From Nicotiana tabacum (taxonomy: Eukaryota > Streptophyta > Magnoliopsida > Solanales > Solanaceae): a stretch of DNA of 64,000 bases. How positions within the stretch are numbered: position 1 is the stretch's first letter; each line of letters starts with the position of its first letter. Under the pieces are notes generated by a model. The model made no database searches and was not told where the DNA came from. It saw nothing but the letters and a program-made list of their open reading frames with translations. The stretch lies in contig NC_134081.1 of NCBI RefSeq assembly GCF_000715075.1, positions 63,057,653 to 63,121,652 of the forward strand, read 5' to 3'. The position numbers and the translations under genes were made by a program. Of this stretch, positions 12,241-24,757 are shown piece by piece.

Positions 12241-12866
12241 GATATAGGCTGTGTGCCTGGCATCTCATCAATACCAAAATCAATCTCCTTATCTGGTGGG
12301 ATCCCAGGGAGCTCATCCAGAAAGACCTCCGAAAATTCATTTACAACTGGTACTGACTCAAGTGTAGGTGCCTCAGCATCGGTGTCAGTAACCCGGACCA
12401 AATGGTAAATACACCCCTTGTTGATCATCTTCGTGGCCTTAAGGTAAGAAATAAACCAACCCTTTGGCACCATATCATCCCCCTTCCATTCGATATCTGG
12501 CTCATTCGGAAATTCAAACCAAACGGTTCTGGTTCGGCAATCAAGCTTGACAAAACATGAATAAAGCCAATCCATCCCCATTATTACATCAAAATCAACC
12601 ATCCCCAACTCAATGAGATTGGCCATGGTATCCCGACCACGCACCATGACAACACAATCCTTATAAACCCGCGCAGCTATAATAGACTCACCAACCGGAG
12701 TACATACAGAGAACGACTCATGAAGTTATTTCGGTTCTATCCCAAATTCCATAGCAACATAAGGAGTAACATAGGACAAAGTGGAATCGATATCAATAAG
12801 TGCATACACATCATGAGATTGGACAGTCAATGTACCTGTGACAACATCTAGAGAAGCCTCTGACCT
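12210..12866 (-). pseudogene. pol: Aspartic protease and linker of element N
   Basis: The frame 12647-12210 carries FDVIMGMDWLYSC, the second half of the protease fold, then the linker ELPGIPPDKEIDFGID and [12 protein letters not shown] that leads into RT. Upstream, the active-site stretch reads LIDIDSTLSYV: the Asp is present, but the Gly of the DxG core is Asp. If this is not a sequencing error, the protease is inactive. Several in-frame and out-of-frame breaks lie between 12647 and 12866. Confidence 0.75.
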
Positions 12867-14068
12867 CTAGCAACCCCTTATAGAATAGAAATGGTTGGCC
12901 CCTCCTGAACTCTGTGCACCTTCCCTAGCTGCACCACGCCCTATGGGTGCTGGAGTGCCTAGAGCTAGAGGAGGTATTGTAGATGTAGTGGTTGCAGCAC
13001 TGGCTGGGTGTGCCATACCCCTGCCCACACTCTGGCGGGACGAACGGTAATACCTCTGAATGTGACCCCTCATACCACACCCATAGCATATGGTTTGGTC
13101 CATGAAGCAAGCCCCAAAATGCATCTTCCCACACCTAGGGCATAGGGCCTCTGCTGCTGCTGGAATCTCCCTCTAGGCCGGCCTTGTTGGTGGGGTCCCC
13201 TATTGCCCTGACTGGGCCTGAAACGACTTCACTACTGCTGACGGGGCCCTGATACCAGTGTACTAACCGAAGACTAAGCAAAGGACTGGGATGGCCCTAA
13301 CAACCCTCCCCTGAATGCTGTCTTATCACCACCACCATCGGAAGAACCACCAAAGCTGCCTGCAGACCGGGCCTTGTTGCTACCCTCTTGCTCCATTCTG
13401 TTCTTCAATTTTGCGGGTCTCCATGGCTTGAGAAAATGCTACCATCTTACTATAGTTCATATATGAATTCAAGGCAGCTGTAGTAGCCTGATTAATAACC
13501 AATGGGCTGAGGCCCTGCACAAATCGGTACACTTTTGCCTCTGTAGTGGTCAACATGTAGATGGCATACTTGGACAGGCGCGTGAACCTCATATAGTACT
13601 CCCACACACCCATGCTACCCTGCTTCAGTCTCTCAAACTCAGTGGTACAGGCCGCCTTACTCTCGGCAGGCAAAAAATGGTCAATGTAGGCATCGGCAAA
13701 TTCACTCCAGCTCGCCGGAGGGCTCCCCTCCTCATGGGAGTCCTCTCACATCTCAAACCAAGAATAGGCCACCCCTTTTAGGCGGTAGGATGGCAACTCC
13801 ACTCCCTCCGTCTCAGTAGCACGCATAACACGGAGGGTCATATGTATCTCATCAATAAAGTCTTGGGGGTCCTCCTCAGGATCAGTACCTGTGAACACTA
13901 GAAGATCTAGCTGAAGAAACCTGTTCACCCTGGAACTAGCACAATTCCCTTGCTGGCTGGAAGTAGCAGGTGCAACATTCGATCTTTGGGCTTGGAACGC
14001 CACTATCTAAGCCAACATCTGTATGGCTCCCCTAAGATCTCAATCAGGAACACTGGGACCGGAAGCTG
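12867..14068 (-). pseudogene. gag: gag pseudogene of element N, N-terminus deleted
   Basis: Fragments in order from the right: 14003-13746 with FTGTDPEEDPQDFIDEIH, 13673-13380 with CTTEFERLKQGSMGVWEYYMRFTRLSKY, and 13124-12867 with the knuckle CYGCGMRGHIQRYY followed by a Ser/Thr/Ala/Gly-rich tail. In the knuckle the last cysteine of C-x2-C-x4-H-x4-C is tyrosine. The right edge at about 14068 runs straight into LTR sequence, so the gag start is missing. Confidence 0.8.
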
Positions 14069-14069
14069 G

Positions 14070-15108
14070 GTACATACATCTTTCAACACAACGCTTATTT
14101 TACGATAATCAACTCTATTAGGAAGGACTCGGAACACGAAACATAAGAAATCAAGCCAAACATAATCTCAACTTACGAGGACATCAAGGAAATCGATTCT
14201 ACAAGAGGAGTTTAGCCAACATACCTCGCTTAAGCTTCCTTAAATTACTACAATGTTTCGAAAATCCTAGTGACTTCAATCTATTAGAAACATGACAAAT
14301 TTGAATCATAATTAGGAAGATACTCGGGGTTTCAGCTCATTTGAGCATCTTATCAAGCACTATTTGTGCATTAAGGTTTCAAGGTCCTCCTATGGTGGAT
14401 TCCTTTACCCCACAATCAATCCACACTTCAGTAGGCCACCCACAAATACTCCACAACCTTGCTACCACCTTTATTAGTACATGCATGCATCAATAATAAC
14501 TCTTATTCTCAAAACCTTCTTCCCCATTACCTATTCCTAACCCAAATTTCGAAATTGAAGGCTAGGGCTAGAGTTTTACCTCTTGGATGAAGGCCTTGTG
14601 AGTTATCCTTGTAAATGCTTCCAGACTTGAGCAAAGATTGATGAATAAATAGCCTAGGACTTCTTCTTCTCACTTTAGACCATTTTTCTCTCTGTAAAAT
14701 ATCAGTTTGAACCTTCTAATATGACCCCTAAGGTTGTTTTATAGAAATGGGGTCGGGTTTTAAAATGACCCTTAAGAGTGCACCGCAGATCATGTCTGCA
14801 GCCCGCAAAATGGTCCACATAAATGATCCCAAAATATTGTGCTAGTCTGGTCCAGTCGCATAGTAGACTGCAAAACAACCCCCAAAATTGGCCCATTTCT
14901 CTACTTCACTCTGCAGTAGATTTGCAATCGCATAATGGATCGCATAAATGCCATGTTCTGCAATAATTATTCTTCAACTCCTCAATGCTCTGCTCAACCC
15001 AAAAAGTTTGTACCTCACCGCGAAGATTTTCTACAACCCTCAAATACATTACCCTACCTCGGCACCACGAAACCCCGAATTTTATATAAAATTTTACGGG
15101 GCCTCACA
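14070..15108 (-). repeat. Truncated 5' LTR of element N
   Basis: It aligns with 8059-9094 and starts TGTGAGGCCCCG on the minus strand. About 1.45 kb of LTR, the primer site and the first part of gag are absent. The junction lies in TACATACATC, which is shared with the full LTR. Without the end of U5 and the primer site, this copy could not be reverse transcribed as it stands. Confidence 0.85.
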
Positions 15109-15113
15109 TTCTG

Positions 15114-15504
15114 TGTCTACACCCGTTTGAGATTCCATAGTAGCTGATCAGGTATACTGGTCTTATGTTAACACCACTAATGCTTTTGTTACTATAATTA
15201 ATCTTTTGTTGCTAATTATGGTGGTTTTTGAGGTCATTCTTCGTATGGATTGGTTGTCCCCGTATTACGTTATCTTGGATTCTCATGCCATGATTGTGAA
15301 TTTAGACATGTCATAGTTTCCTAGATTAGAGTGGAAAGGGACTCGTTGTAACTCTACTAGCAGGGTGGATTCATATTTGAAGGCTCGGTGTATGGTTGAG
15401 AAGGGGTGTTTAGCGTTTTTAGCTTATATTCGAGATTCTTGTACGGAGGTTCCTTCTATGGATTCCGTACCGGTTGGGAGGGAGTTTCCAGAGGTGTTTT
15501 CTAT
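15114..15504 (+). pseudogene. pol: Aspartic protease of element A, second part
   Basis: It resumes directly after the duplicated TTCTG, with the words STPV, ILRMDWLSPYYVILDSHAMIVNLDMS and FPRLEWKG, and then the linker [21 protein letters not shown]. These match the protease C-half of elements C and D. Stops near 15150 and 15316 and frame changes inactivate it. Confidence 0.75.
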
Positions 15505-16130
15505 GGGTCAGTCGGGTATGCTACTCGACAGGGATATCAAGTTTTGCATTGATTTAGTCTCGGACACTCAGCCTATGTCTATTCCACCATACAATATGAC
15601 TTCAACTGAGTTAAAAGAATTGAAGGATCAGTTGAAAGATTTGCTTGACAAGGGATTCATTAAACCAAGTGTTTCACCTCGGGTTGCGCTAGTGCTGTTC
15701 GTTAAGAAGAAGGAAGGATCGATGATGATGTGCATTGTTTATCGGCATCTGAACAAAGTTAATATCAAGAACATGTATCTGTTGCCTAGGATTGATGATT
15801 TATTTGACCAGCTTCAGGGTGACAAAGTGTTTTCCAAGATTGATTGGAGATCTGGATACCATCAGGTGAATATTAGGGCATCAGATGTCCCTAACACAAC
15901 TTTTAGGACTCGATATGGTCATTAGGAGTTCTTAGTGATATCATTTGGCTTGACTAATGCTCCAACAACTTAATGGATTTGATGAACCGAGTGTTCAAGC
16001 CTTATTTGCATTCCTTTGTGATTTTCTTCATTGATGATATTCTTGTTTACTCTCGCAGTAGATAGGAGGATGAGAAGCACCTACAGATTGTGCATCTGAA
16101 AGACTCAGTTTCCTTTTTGGGTCATATTGT
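15505..16130 (+). pseudogene. pol: Reverse transcriptase of element A
   Basis: The frame 15365-15925 is open for 186 codons. It carries ISIPPY-type linker text, [60 protein letters not shown] and [17 protein letters not shown] stop follows FRTRYGH. The catalytic motif [13 protein letters not shown] lies at 16024-16062 (Asp pair 16033-16038), after a frame shift and a short deletion beyond SFGLTNAP. It has many stops but is clearly a chromovirus RT. Confidence 0.85.
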
Positions 16131-16740
16131 GTCTTCCGAGGGTATCAAGGAGGATCCCAAGAAGAAATAGGTAGTTAAGAATTGGCCTAGACCTACTTCA
16201 GCTACAGAGATTCGTAGCTTCTTGGGTTTGGGGGGTTACTATCTCCGGTTCATGGAGGGGTTTTCATCTATCTCTGCCCCATTTTCCAAGTTGACTCACT
16301 AGGGAGCTCTTTTAAGATGATCTAATGAGTATGAGGATATATTTTAGAAGCTCATGACTGCCTTGATTGTAGCCCAGTGTTGGTGTTACCAACAAGTTCG
16401 GGGTCGTACACTGTGTATTATGATGCATCACCTATTGGACTTGGCGCATTATTGATGCAGGATGGTAGGGCGATTGGCTACGTGTCATAAATTGAAGGTC
16501 TAGGAGAAGAATTACCCTGTGTCTGACTTGGAGTTAGCAACAATTGTTCACGTGCTAAATATTTTGAGGCACTATCTTTACGGCATTCCATGCGAGGTAA
16601 CCATCTGTTCAGGAATAAGGATCTTAACTTGAGGTAGCAGAGATGGTTAAAGTTATTGAAAGACCATGATATCACAATATTATATCATCCAGTGAAGGAC
16701 AATGTGGTAGCTGATGCCTTGAGTAGGAAGGCGGAAATCA
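16131..16740 (+). pseudogene. pol: RT connection and RNase H of element A
   Basis: The connection domain reads KNWPRPTSATEIRSFLGLGGYYLRF at about 16175-16255. RNase H traces follow in changing frames to about 16650, and the frame 16656-16901 opens with KDHDITILYHPVKDNVVADALSRKAE, the conserved end of RNase H. Stops and frame changes are dense between 16255 and 16656. Confidence 0.75.
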
Positions 16741-18063
16741 TGGGCAGTTTAGCATTTTTACCGATAGTGAAGAGGCCATTAGCCATAGATGTTCAGGCTT
16801 TGGCTAATCGGTTCATGAGGATGGAAATTCTGGAGCCTAGAAGGGTTCTTTCTTGTGTTGTGGAGCAATCATCTTTGTTAGAGTGCATCAAGGCTCGCTA
16901 GTTTGAGGATCCTCACTTGTTGGTGTTCAAAGGCACGGTGTAGCAGGGTGGTGCCAAGAAGGTTATGATTAGGGATGATGGTGTTATGTGGCTTCAAGGA
17001 TGGATTTATGTTTTGAATTTTGATAGGTTGAGAGAGTTTATCCTTAAGAGGCTCACAGTTCACAGTATTCCATTCACCCAGGTGTCACAAAGATGTATCG
17101 TGACTTGAAGCAGCACCATTGGTGGCTAAAGATGAATAAAGACATTGTTGGACATGTCCCTCGGTGTTTGAATTGTCAACATGTGAAGTATGAACATCAC
17201 AAACCGGGTGGTTTGACTCAAAAGTTGGTGCTACCGGAGTGAAAATGGGAGCGCATCACTATGGACTTTGTGCTAGTCTTACCACAAACCTTGAGGAAGT
17301 ATGATGCTTTTTGGGTTATTGTGAACCAGTTGACTAAGTCCGCAAACTTCATTCTAGTGATGAAATCCTATTCTTCAGAGAAATTGGCTCAAATTTACAT
17401 CGGGGAGATTATCCGCCTGCACAATGTGCTCATTTCTATTATTTAGGACTGTGGCATGCAGTTCACATCACACTTTTGGAGAGTTGTGCATCGTGAGTTG
17501 GGCATGCCACTTGAGCTGAGTAACGCATTTTATCCTCAGACAGATGGGAAATTTGAGCGTACCATTTAGATTTTAGAGGATATGTTGTGGGCATGCTCTA
17601 TGTATTTCGAGGGTCAGTGGGACAAGTTTCTACCTCTAGCGAAGTTCGCCTACAACAACAACTATCAGTTGAGCATCGCGATGGCTCCGTAAGAGGTCTT
17701 ATATTGGAGGCAATATCATTATCCGGTTAGTTGGTTTGAGCTCAGTGAGGCTAGATTGTTGGGAATAGATTTGGTTCGTTATGCTTTGGAGAAGGTAAAG
17801 GTGATTCAGGAGCGGCTCAGTACAATGCATTCAAGGAATAAGAGTTATGCAGACCGGAAGGTTTGAGATGTGGCTTACATGGAAGGTAAGAAGGTTCTTC
17901 TCTGAGTGTTGTCTATGAGGGGCGTGATGCAATTTGGGAAGAAGGGAAAATTGAGCCCGAGGTTTATTGGCCCATTTGAGATCTTGGAGAGTCAGGGAGG
18001 TTGCTTATAGGCTTGCATTTCCTCCTAGTCTAGTAGGGGTACATCCGTTATTTTCACGTTTCC
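16741..18063 (+). pseudogene. pol: Integrase of element A
   Basis: The spacer SLAFLPIVKRPLAIDVQALANRF leads into a badly decayed zinc-finger region (to about 17250). The core starts at 17261 with MDFVLVLPQT (Asp 17264-17266). The second Asp (17447-17449, DCGMQFTSHFW) follows directly after a stop, and Glu lies in GKFERTI (17555-17557). The DDE triad is therefore still written in one frame despite stops. The tail has GVMQFGKKGKLSPRFIGPFEIL, a GPY/F module, then frame changes. Confidence 0.8.
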
Positions 18064-18345
18064 ATGCTTCGCAAGAACCATGAAAATAGGTCGCATGTTT
18101 TAGACTTCAGCACGGTGCAACTTGATGAGAATTTGACCTACGAGGAAGAGACGGTGACTATTCTAGATCGGCAGGCTCGAAAGTTGAGATCTAAAAATAT
18201 TCCTTCCATGAAAGTGCATCAGAGAGGTCAACCGGTTGAGGAGGCTACTTGGGAGTTCGAGTTCGAGATGAGAAGTAGATGCCCGCACCTTTATTCCAGT
18301 CCATGTACATTTCTATGTCTGTTCAAGGACGAATATTCCTTTTAG
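18064..18345 (+). pseudogene. pol: Chromodomain and C-terminus of element A Pol
   Basis: This open frame of 93 codons carries SHVLDFSTVQLDENLTYEEE, then VTILDRQARKLRSKNIPSMKV and the chromodomain end VEEATWEFEFEMRSRCPHL. It ends in LFKDEYSF; the coding text of FKDE is the pre-PPT motif described at 18322-18335. The chromodomain places the element with Tekay/Del chromoviruses. Confidence 0.8.
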
Positions 18346-18355
18346 AGGTGGAAAA
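18322..18355 (+). promoter_or_regulatory. Pre-PPT motif and decayed polypurine tract of element A
   Basis: TTCAAGGACGAATA (18322-18335) is the A version of the motif TTCGAGGACGAATG seen before other polypurine tracts here. The tract itself (GAGGTGGAAAA, 18345-18355) is decayed and abuts the 3' LTR. Confidence 0.65.
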
Positions 18356-19955
18356 TATGACGATCAGATAAGTCGTTTGGAGTACTAGCTCCCCTTTCTA
18401 TGTTTCGAAATCTTTCATAGCTCAATTTGATGACTTATGACTTACATACGTAGTCCGTGTCAATTTTCAAAAATTTATTAATGAAACATGTTTTCCTTTA
18501 AATCTTACTAGAGTTGACCACGTTTAACGTTTTGGTAAAGACCTCAGATAATTATTTTGATGATTCAGCTAGGTTCATATGATAATTTTGGACTTGTATG
18601 TATGTTTGGTCGGGGTCCCGGGTGACGAGTCCATTTCAATGCTTTATGTGAATATTTGGAAAATTAAGTTTTGTACCTGAAAATCTTGAGTTTTAATGAT
18701 CGATTCTTGAATTTTGATGTTATTTTGACGATTTGAGCTCGCGAGCGAGTTTGTATGATGTTATTACACTTGTGTTAACGTTTGAATTGAAGCCCGAGAT
18801 GAGTTTCAGATGTGTTGCCAATAGTTTTGGCTTAGCTGAGGAACTGCTGGTGTTCATGGCCTGCAATTTGCAAATGCGAGCTTCACTTTAGCTAAGTTAG
18901 GCTCACATTTATTATGACTAATTGGGATGAGCAGCTTCGCATTTGCGATAGGGGCTTCTTTAGGAATTGCGAGGAAAGTGTCACATTTGCGACACTATGG
19001 AGTTAGAGGGATGTTTCGTAATTATGAATCTTGGATCATATTTTTGAAAGGTGGGCTTTCGCATTTGCGATGGCTTCGTCGCATTTGCGACATTAGTGTC
19101 TTGGGAGATGGATTGCAATTACGATCAGATGTTCGCATTTGCGCACATGGCAATTGAAAATAAGAGTTCGCAATTGTTATACCTGCAACTGGGTAAAATG
19201 TGGGAATTTCGGGAATTAGCTCATTTTACACTATTTTTGAAACCTATTCTCTATAGAGGCAATTTCTGGAGAGCAATTTCTTTCCAACTTCATAAGTTAG
19301 TAACTTTAACTTGTTTTCATTCAATTGTCATTACTTTTCATGAATAACATCATCAAAACTAAGATTTATAGAGTAGAGATTGGAGATTTTGGGTAGAATT
19401 TAGGGATTTTACAAAATTGAGATTTAGACCTCAAATTGAGGCTGGATTTTGAAACAAATCACATATTTGGGCTCGGGGGTGAATGGGTAATCAGGATTTG
19501 ATCTTAATTTTGGGTTTCAACCATGTGGTCCCAAGTTGACTTTTGTTGACTTTTTCAATTATGTTAAAGATTGAACCTTTTGTCATTTAAGGGTAGATTC
19601 TAAAGCTTGTTTTGACTTGTTTGAATAAATAATTGACTAGATACAGGTGGATTGGAGGCTTGTTCTAAAGGAAAAAAGTGTTGGATTGTTGATTTTGTTC
19701 CAGAAAGAGGTAAGTGTCTTGGTTAAGCTTGATTTGAGAAAAATGGTATAATCTAGTCTATTTGCTATGTGATTTATGTTTTGGGGCGGCGTATATACAA
19801 GGTGACGAGTGTATATGCGTTGTCCATGAGATCAACATACGAGTTGAATTAGCATTACTTGTGCCATGTTACTTTGTGTATTATGTCTTCCATGCTTTAG
19901 ATAGATTGTATAGTTCTTTAATTTTTCATATTCATGTTATTTCCAATGTTGAGGT
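18356..19955 (+). repeat. 3' LTR of element A, truncated by the Ogre-type insertion
   Basis: It aligns with 1949 to about 3550. It starts TATGACGATC, with the terminal TG mutated. It carries the CpG hairpin array at about 18850-19170. It breaks at 19955, where TGTCGACAACC begins. The remaining ~1.1 kb was not found further right. Confidence 0.8.
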
Positions 19956-22900
19956 TGTCGACAACCAATTTTGACCCTCCCTTTTTAAATTAATTTAATT
20001 ATACTTAATAACTTAAAATAAATATTTTTAAAGTGTTTTCCAGTAACAAATACTTAATTTTTACAAGTTAATTAAATATTAGTTTTTAAATTTATTCGCG
20101 TAGTATTTACATTATGTAATTACAAATATATTTACTATTTTAAGATTTTTGAAATAATTCTTATATATACATTACATAGGTTCTATAATGAATTACTCTT
20201 TAGTCTTTAGTTAATTAGACTATTATGTAAAATTCGAAATTAGTGTTGCAATTTAGAAAATAACGTATTTTTATAAATAATAAATTAAAATATAGTATAT
20301 ATAATAAGGCAAAAGAGGGATTAAAAGACAAGGGCTACAATTGCAATTCTCAAATCAAAGGCAAAGTGGCCATTCCTTAAATTAGTTTTGGCCCAACTAT
20401 AAAGCCCAAACGGAAATACCCAGTCCAAACACCCCATCTCCATTCCAATGTGGCAATCCGGACCACTCTCTTTTCATCAATCATCGTGTGCCACGTCACC
20501 CTCCCCCACCACTCACACAAGAAACACAACGAATCAGAGGTGTTTGTTCCTCATATCAACGACTCAAAATTGATCTCCATTTCTCTTTAATTTAAACACC
20601 CAGTAATCTAATCTCAACTGTCCGATCAAAGTAATCCAACGACCACCAATTTTTCCCACTTAAACCATTTCTAAGTTTCCAATTACTCAAATAATCAGAG
20701 TCGTTAATCAACAGATCAAATGGCTCTCGTTCCACCTCTCGTTCTTAACCTAGAGACAGACCTCCCATTACCCCAAAGCCCTAATCATTTCTCTTTGACA
20801 CAACCACCCTCATTTCCTTTTCATCTCTCTTTTCTCTCATCCTTTCGAACCCATCAGCCATGAAAACCTTGCACGAATTAGTGCAAGGTCATTAGACTTT
20901 CATCAAATCATCTTTCCCTGCTTCTCCATCCCCAAATCTCGCTAATTTTCCCTTTTTTCTCTTCAAATATGAGAGATTAGACATGGCCAGTAAGGTTGAA
21001 ACCCCATTCTTTTCATTCTTTTAAATCAGACTTACAGATTCATCTCATTTGCCCCTAGTTGATGAAGCCAGTGAGTCCAGTTTCCATTTTTGTTGATTAA
21101 ATTGAAAACCCCCCAATTTGAAACCCTATATCTAAATGATGAAACTTTATTTCATCTGGTTTCTCCACTCGTTCTTCTAAAATGAAACATGCATGTGCAT
21201 GTTTAAGAGCTTCATCATGAATATTATATAACCAGATGTCCAACGTAGTGACCTCTAGGTTTTTGGGCATTGTCTGAAGGGTTTTCCTTCAATGTTCACT
21301 TGCTCTCAATTCAGGTAAAAGTTTCATTCATTTTTCCCTTTGTTTATTTCTGATTTCACTCAATCGTGTTGTCATCATCGATCATTCGTCACTTCTCACT
21401 ATTGTCTTGAGTTAGTAAAACCCTAAGAGCCTTAAATGGCATTATAAATAGAGTTTTTAATGTTCTCATCTATAACCACCTAACATTGAAAAAACAACCT
21501 AACAATATCTACATAATCATCTGAGAGCAATTTTATGATTTCGAAACCTAGGGTTCCTTACTGGTTTTCCTTTTTCGTGTCTGAGTATTTTCGCTGTTTC
21601 GAGCTTGAAGCTTTGGGGTCCTATGCAACTAAGAGAGATCCTTGTGTGGTCTGCTTCCCTCTAAAAGGTCAATATACCTTTAACTTTTCTCTTTTGCTTG
21701 ACTGCTCAGGTTTACCTAAACTTCATAATCTCTCATTGATGATTCTACTGTGATCTTCACTTCTACATAATTTTTCTGTGCATTCTATTTGTCTTGTGGT
21801 TGAGTTTATTATTTGATAATCCTGACTGAGATGAATCTGAAAGTTCATAAGTTCATTTCATTTAATTGAAGCATGAAAATCTAAGTGTTTAGATGCTTTC
21901 CTTCTTTATACCTATATCTACCAACTCTGAAGGCAACTTCTGGACTATCACCATGGCATTTTTATGATTGTACCTAACTGTTGGTTGAATTTGCATGAAA
22001 CAGTCTTGTTTGAGTTCAACTTTCTTCTTTCCATGAATACCAATAGTTCTACTATGTATATTCTGTTATGATTGAGTTATACTTTTCTTCATAGGACAAG
22101 TCATGATCATGTTTTATTATAGTTAACTAGTAATTGCTCTTAAGTTGAACTTAGTTGACTCATGTTTAGATAAAGCCTTCAGTTACATGTTTATGTCAAA
22201 AACTTTTTGGTGTAGTACTTTCTTATTTTTAATCTCTGGTAAGCTATTGTTGACTTTCTGAGGCTTACATGCAGTTATCATTAAGTTATCTTTTATAAAA
22301 GTAAGACCTAGTTATTCGTGTTATAATCAAGTGATGATTGTAAACCTGAGTGTGATTGCTTCATAACTAGATACTAAGTTATACACCTAGGTTAAACTTG
22401 TTTTGGTATAACACTTCCCTTATCTGCAACCCCTCTCCCTTCATGACATGTTTAACTTGATTCTGTAACATGTAAAGCACCTCTATCCGTATAAGATTAC
22501 AACCTCACTTGAAGTGTTTATATATAACTGACTGAATATTGCATGTTTCCCTGTTTGGCTTCCTGACTCCATGCTTTGTTTGAACCACCCTCAGCCATCT
22601 CCTTATTGTTCATCTGAAACTGAATCTAATCCTTAAACCTTGTGAGAAGTCATTATTTGATACTATCTGAACATAGTGGCTTGTTGAAGGTTAATACTAT
22701 TAGGAATATGATCATGTTGAGCCCGTAGAGATTCCATATTCAAATTTGTGAACCTATAGTCATATTGAAAGTTCATATCATGTTTCTGATATCTCTGATA
22801 ACTTCTGTAAAAGGTGTTAGTTACCACTATTTTCCTAAACCTTTACTTATGCCTTTTAAAATTCCAAGTAGTGTTACCAATCCATGTATGTGCTAGTAGC

Positions 22901-24754
22901 AAGCTAAATCGTTCATCAGTAGTCTGTCAGGATAGGAGTATTTGCATTTCTTGTATTACTGTATATATGAACTCTGTATTCCTCACTTTCCCTTTGAATG
23001 TATTTTTCCCTAATGATTAGACCTTTAGCAGTATGTTATGATGTTTATGTTTCTCTCTTATGTGTGTTCGAAGATCTAACCTTCAGATTTACCTAACATG
23101 TGGATTATTTATCTGTTGTCAGAAAGAATGTAGAATTGTTTATGTACCCTAATGTTGTTCTGTTAGAAGAGAAAGTATGCTTTTGTGGTAAGGGATACTA
23201 TAGCATTTACTTTACATTGAAAGTGCCTCATTGGCATTTAAACCCATAGGTAAAAATAAGTCGTTAGTGGTAAGGAGTATTTGGGAGTGAAGTTTAACTC
23301 TAGGTTGGACAGCTCTCCCCGGCACAAGCATTGCCCTGAGCCTTGAATCCCTTGTGAACTTTAAAGTTTCGGGGATTCAAAAGGTGTATCGACCTTGAGT
23401 AGAACTCCCTCCTTAGCCTCTAATTCATTAATACTTTTGGCTCTTTAGGGTTTAGTGCTTAATCACAACGAAAGGTTTTTAATGTAAATTGTTTGCCATG
23501 TATAACTACCACGTTAGTATACTTTCTCATAGTATTTGAGTATTGTTGTTTTAATGCATTGTTCCAGTCGTTTCTTTATATATATTTCATACACTGTTGA
23601 TTATGTTTAACATATGGGGCATGTATCTAATAACTTTCTTTCTCTTTTGGACATGTACATCCATTTGGGCCTACTGAGTTCCTAAGGAACACAGGCCCAA
23701 TCCCAGCTCCATTACATTGTTCTGGAGAGTTCAAAATCAGTTGTAGCCACAACTCTTTACGGCTGGGCCTACCTTCTTGAGGCCCAATTTCGAGAGTCCG
23801 GTCCTCTCTCCCTCGACTCCTTTATTATTGTTTACTGCCTCGTTAATTCAGTCTACTCTTTGTTGCCTTTTGTTACATCTTTATTGTTTTTCTATCCTAC
23901 ATGTATATAACACTCATATATTATAACATATTGGTTTATTTTATGCTTTAGTTTCATATAAAACTTAGGCAAGCCCTAAAGAACATATGACTAAAAGAAT
24001 TAGTTAAGTAATGAATTCTTATTTCGCTAATTATAATTTGCTCATATCATTACTATGTTCTCGATCACTTTCCTTTTCTTAAAAGATTTTGAAGCCCGAG
24101 ATTTAGTAAAAGTAGCGGCCCATTTTCAAAAGGAAATCAGAACTAAATCGCAAGCTTTACTATCATGAGGTAAATCGGAATTTTGCAAAATTGAAGAACT
24201 GCCGCCTTAAAGAATTTTCAACAAAATGATCTTTCTTTAAATCTTCAAATCAAGGTATATCTTAAGTTTACATTTACAAACACCTCTTAGAAATTACACA
24301 CATCCTCTAAACCAAGTGTTTTGTAACTCAAACTCTTTTTTTTCGAATACTTTACAAATATGGACCATTTACATACATATTTCAAAACTCTTTCAACATG
24401 TATTTAAACTCCTTTATAAATTCACACTCCTCTTAAGTCTCACATCCATTTTTTATACTCTCCCTTAGATATATAGTAAGTCGTACTCTTTAATAGCAAT
24501 TAAGCATAGTACAAATAACTGATCCTATGGAGCTACCTCAGGTAAATTTTAAGGGGTGCCTAACACCTTCCCCGTAGAAGAACAAGAACCATTACTCATA
24601 ATCTCACTGGTTAGCGGACCAACAAAAATGTGACTTAGTAAGTAAATAGGTACCCTAGTATATCTTTAAATATTAGGTGGCTACTCTCTTTTATCAATAA
24701 TAGAAAAATCACAAGTTGAATCTTATTTTGACCAATGCAAAATAGGGTGCAACA
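19956..24754 (+). repeat. 5' LTR of the Ogre/Tat-type element (about 4.8 kb)
   Basis: The TG start interrupts the A LTR at 19956. The end is GGGTGCAACA at 24754, or 3 nt later, just before the primer site. The first 350 bp are very AT-rich. ORFs of up to 72 codons in it have no recognisable domain. A good TATA box lies at 21443-21450. Confidence 0.65.
21443..21450 (+). promoter_or_regulatory. Candidate TATA box of the Ogre-type LTR
   Basis: TATAAATA, in ATTATAAATAGAG, lies about 1.5 kb into the LTR, where a U3/R border would be reasonable. This is by sequence only. Confidence 0.45.
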
Positions 24755-24757
24755 ACA

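Larger units (their letters stand above)
6611..15108 (-). mobile_element. Element N: nested Ty3/gypsy chromovirus with TTCTG target duplication
   Basis: The insert begins TGTCACGCCC and ends GGCCTCACA, flanked by TTCTG at 6606-6610 and 15109-15113. Removing it rejoins the protease of element A. Genes run right to left: gag, protease, reverse transcriptase, RNase H, integrase, chromodomain, then a ~350-bp 3' untranslated region and the 3' LTR. The 3' LTR (6611-9094) is full length. The 5' LTR (14070-15108) keeps only its first ~1 kb. The missing part of the 5' LTR, the primer site and the start of gag are deleted. The shared LTR parts look about 92% alike by eye, so N is younger than A, as nesting requires. 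Confidence 0.9.
1949..19955 (+). mobile_element. Element A: Ty3/gypsy Tekay/Del-like chromovirus, interrupted and right-truncated
   Basis: Order: 5' LTR, tRNA-Met-type primer site, gag, protease, reverse transcriptase, RNase H, integrase, chromodomain, polypurine tract, partial 3' LTR. Element N (6611-15108) is inserted in the protease region, and an Ogre-type LTR cuts the 3' LTR at 19955. The domain order with a C-terminal chromodomain is that of Tekay/Del chromoviruses. All genes carry many stops and frameshifts, and the two LTRs look only about 80% alike by eye. This makes A the oldest of the recognisable full elements here. The last ~1.1 kb of its 3' LTR is not found in the window, so its target duplication cannot be checked. 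Confidence 0.85.

Noticed and set aside
22814..23020. 68-codon ORF and others in 20-25 kb as host genes
   Set aside because: They lie inside the 4.8-kb LTR, have no domain and show no sign of intron-exon structure.
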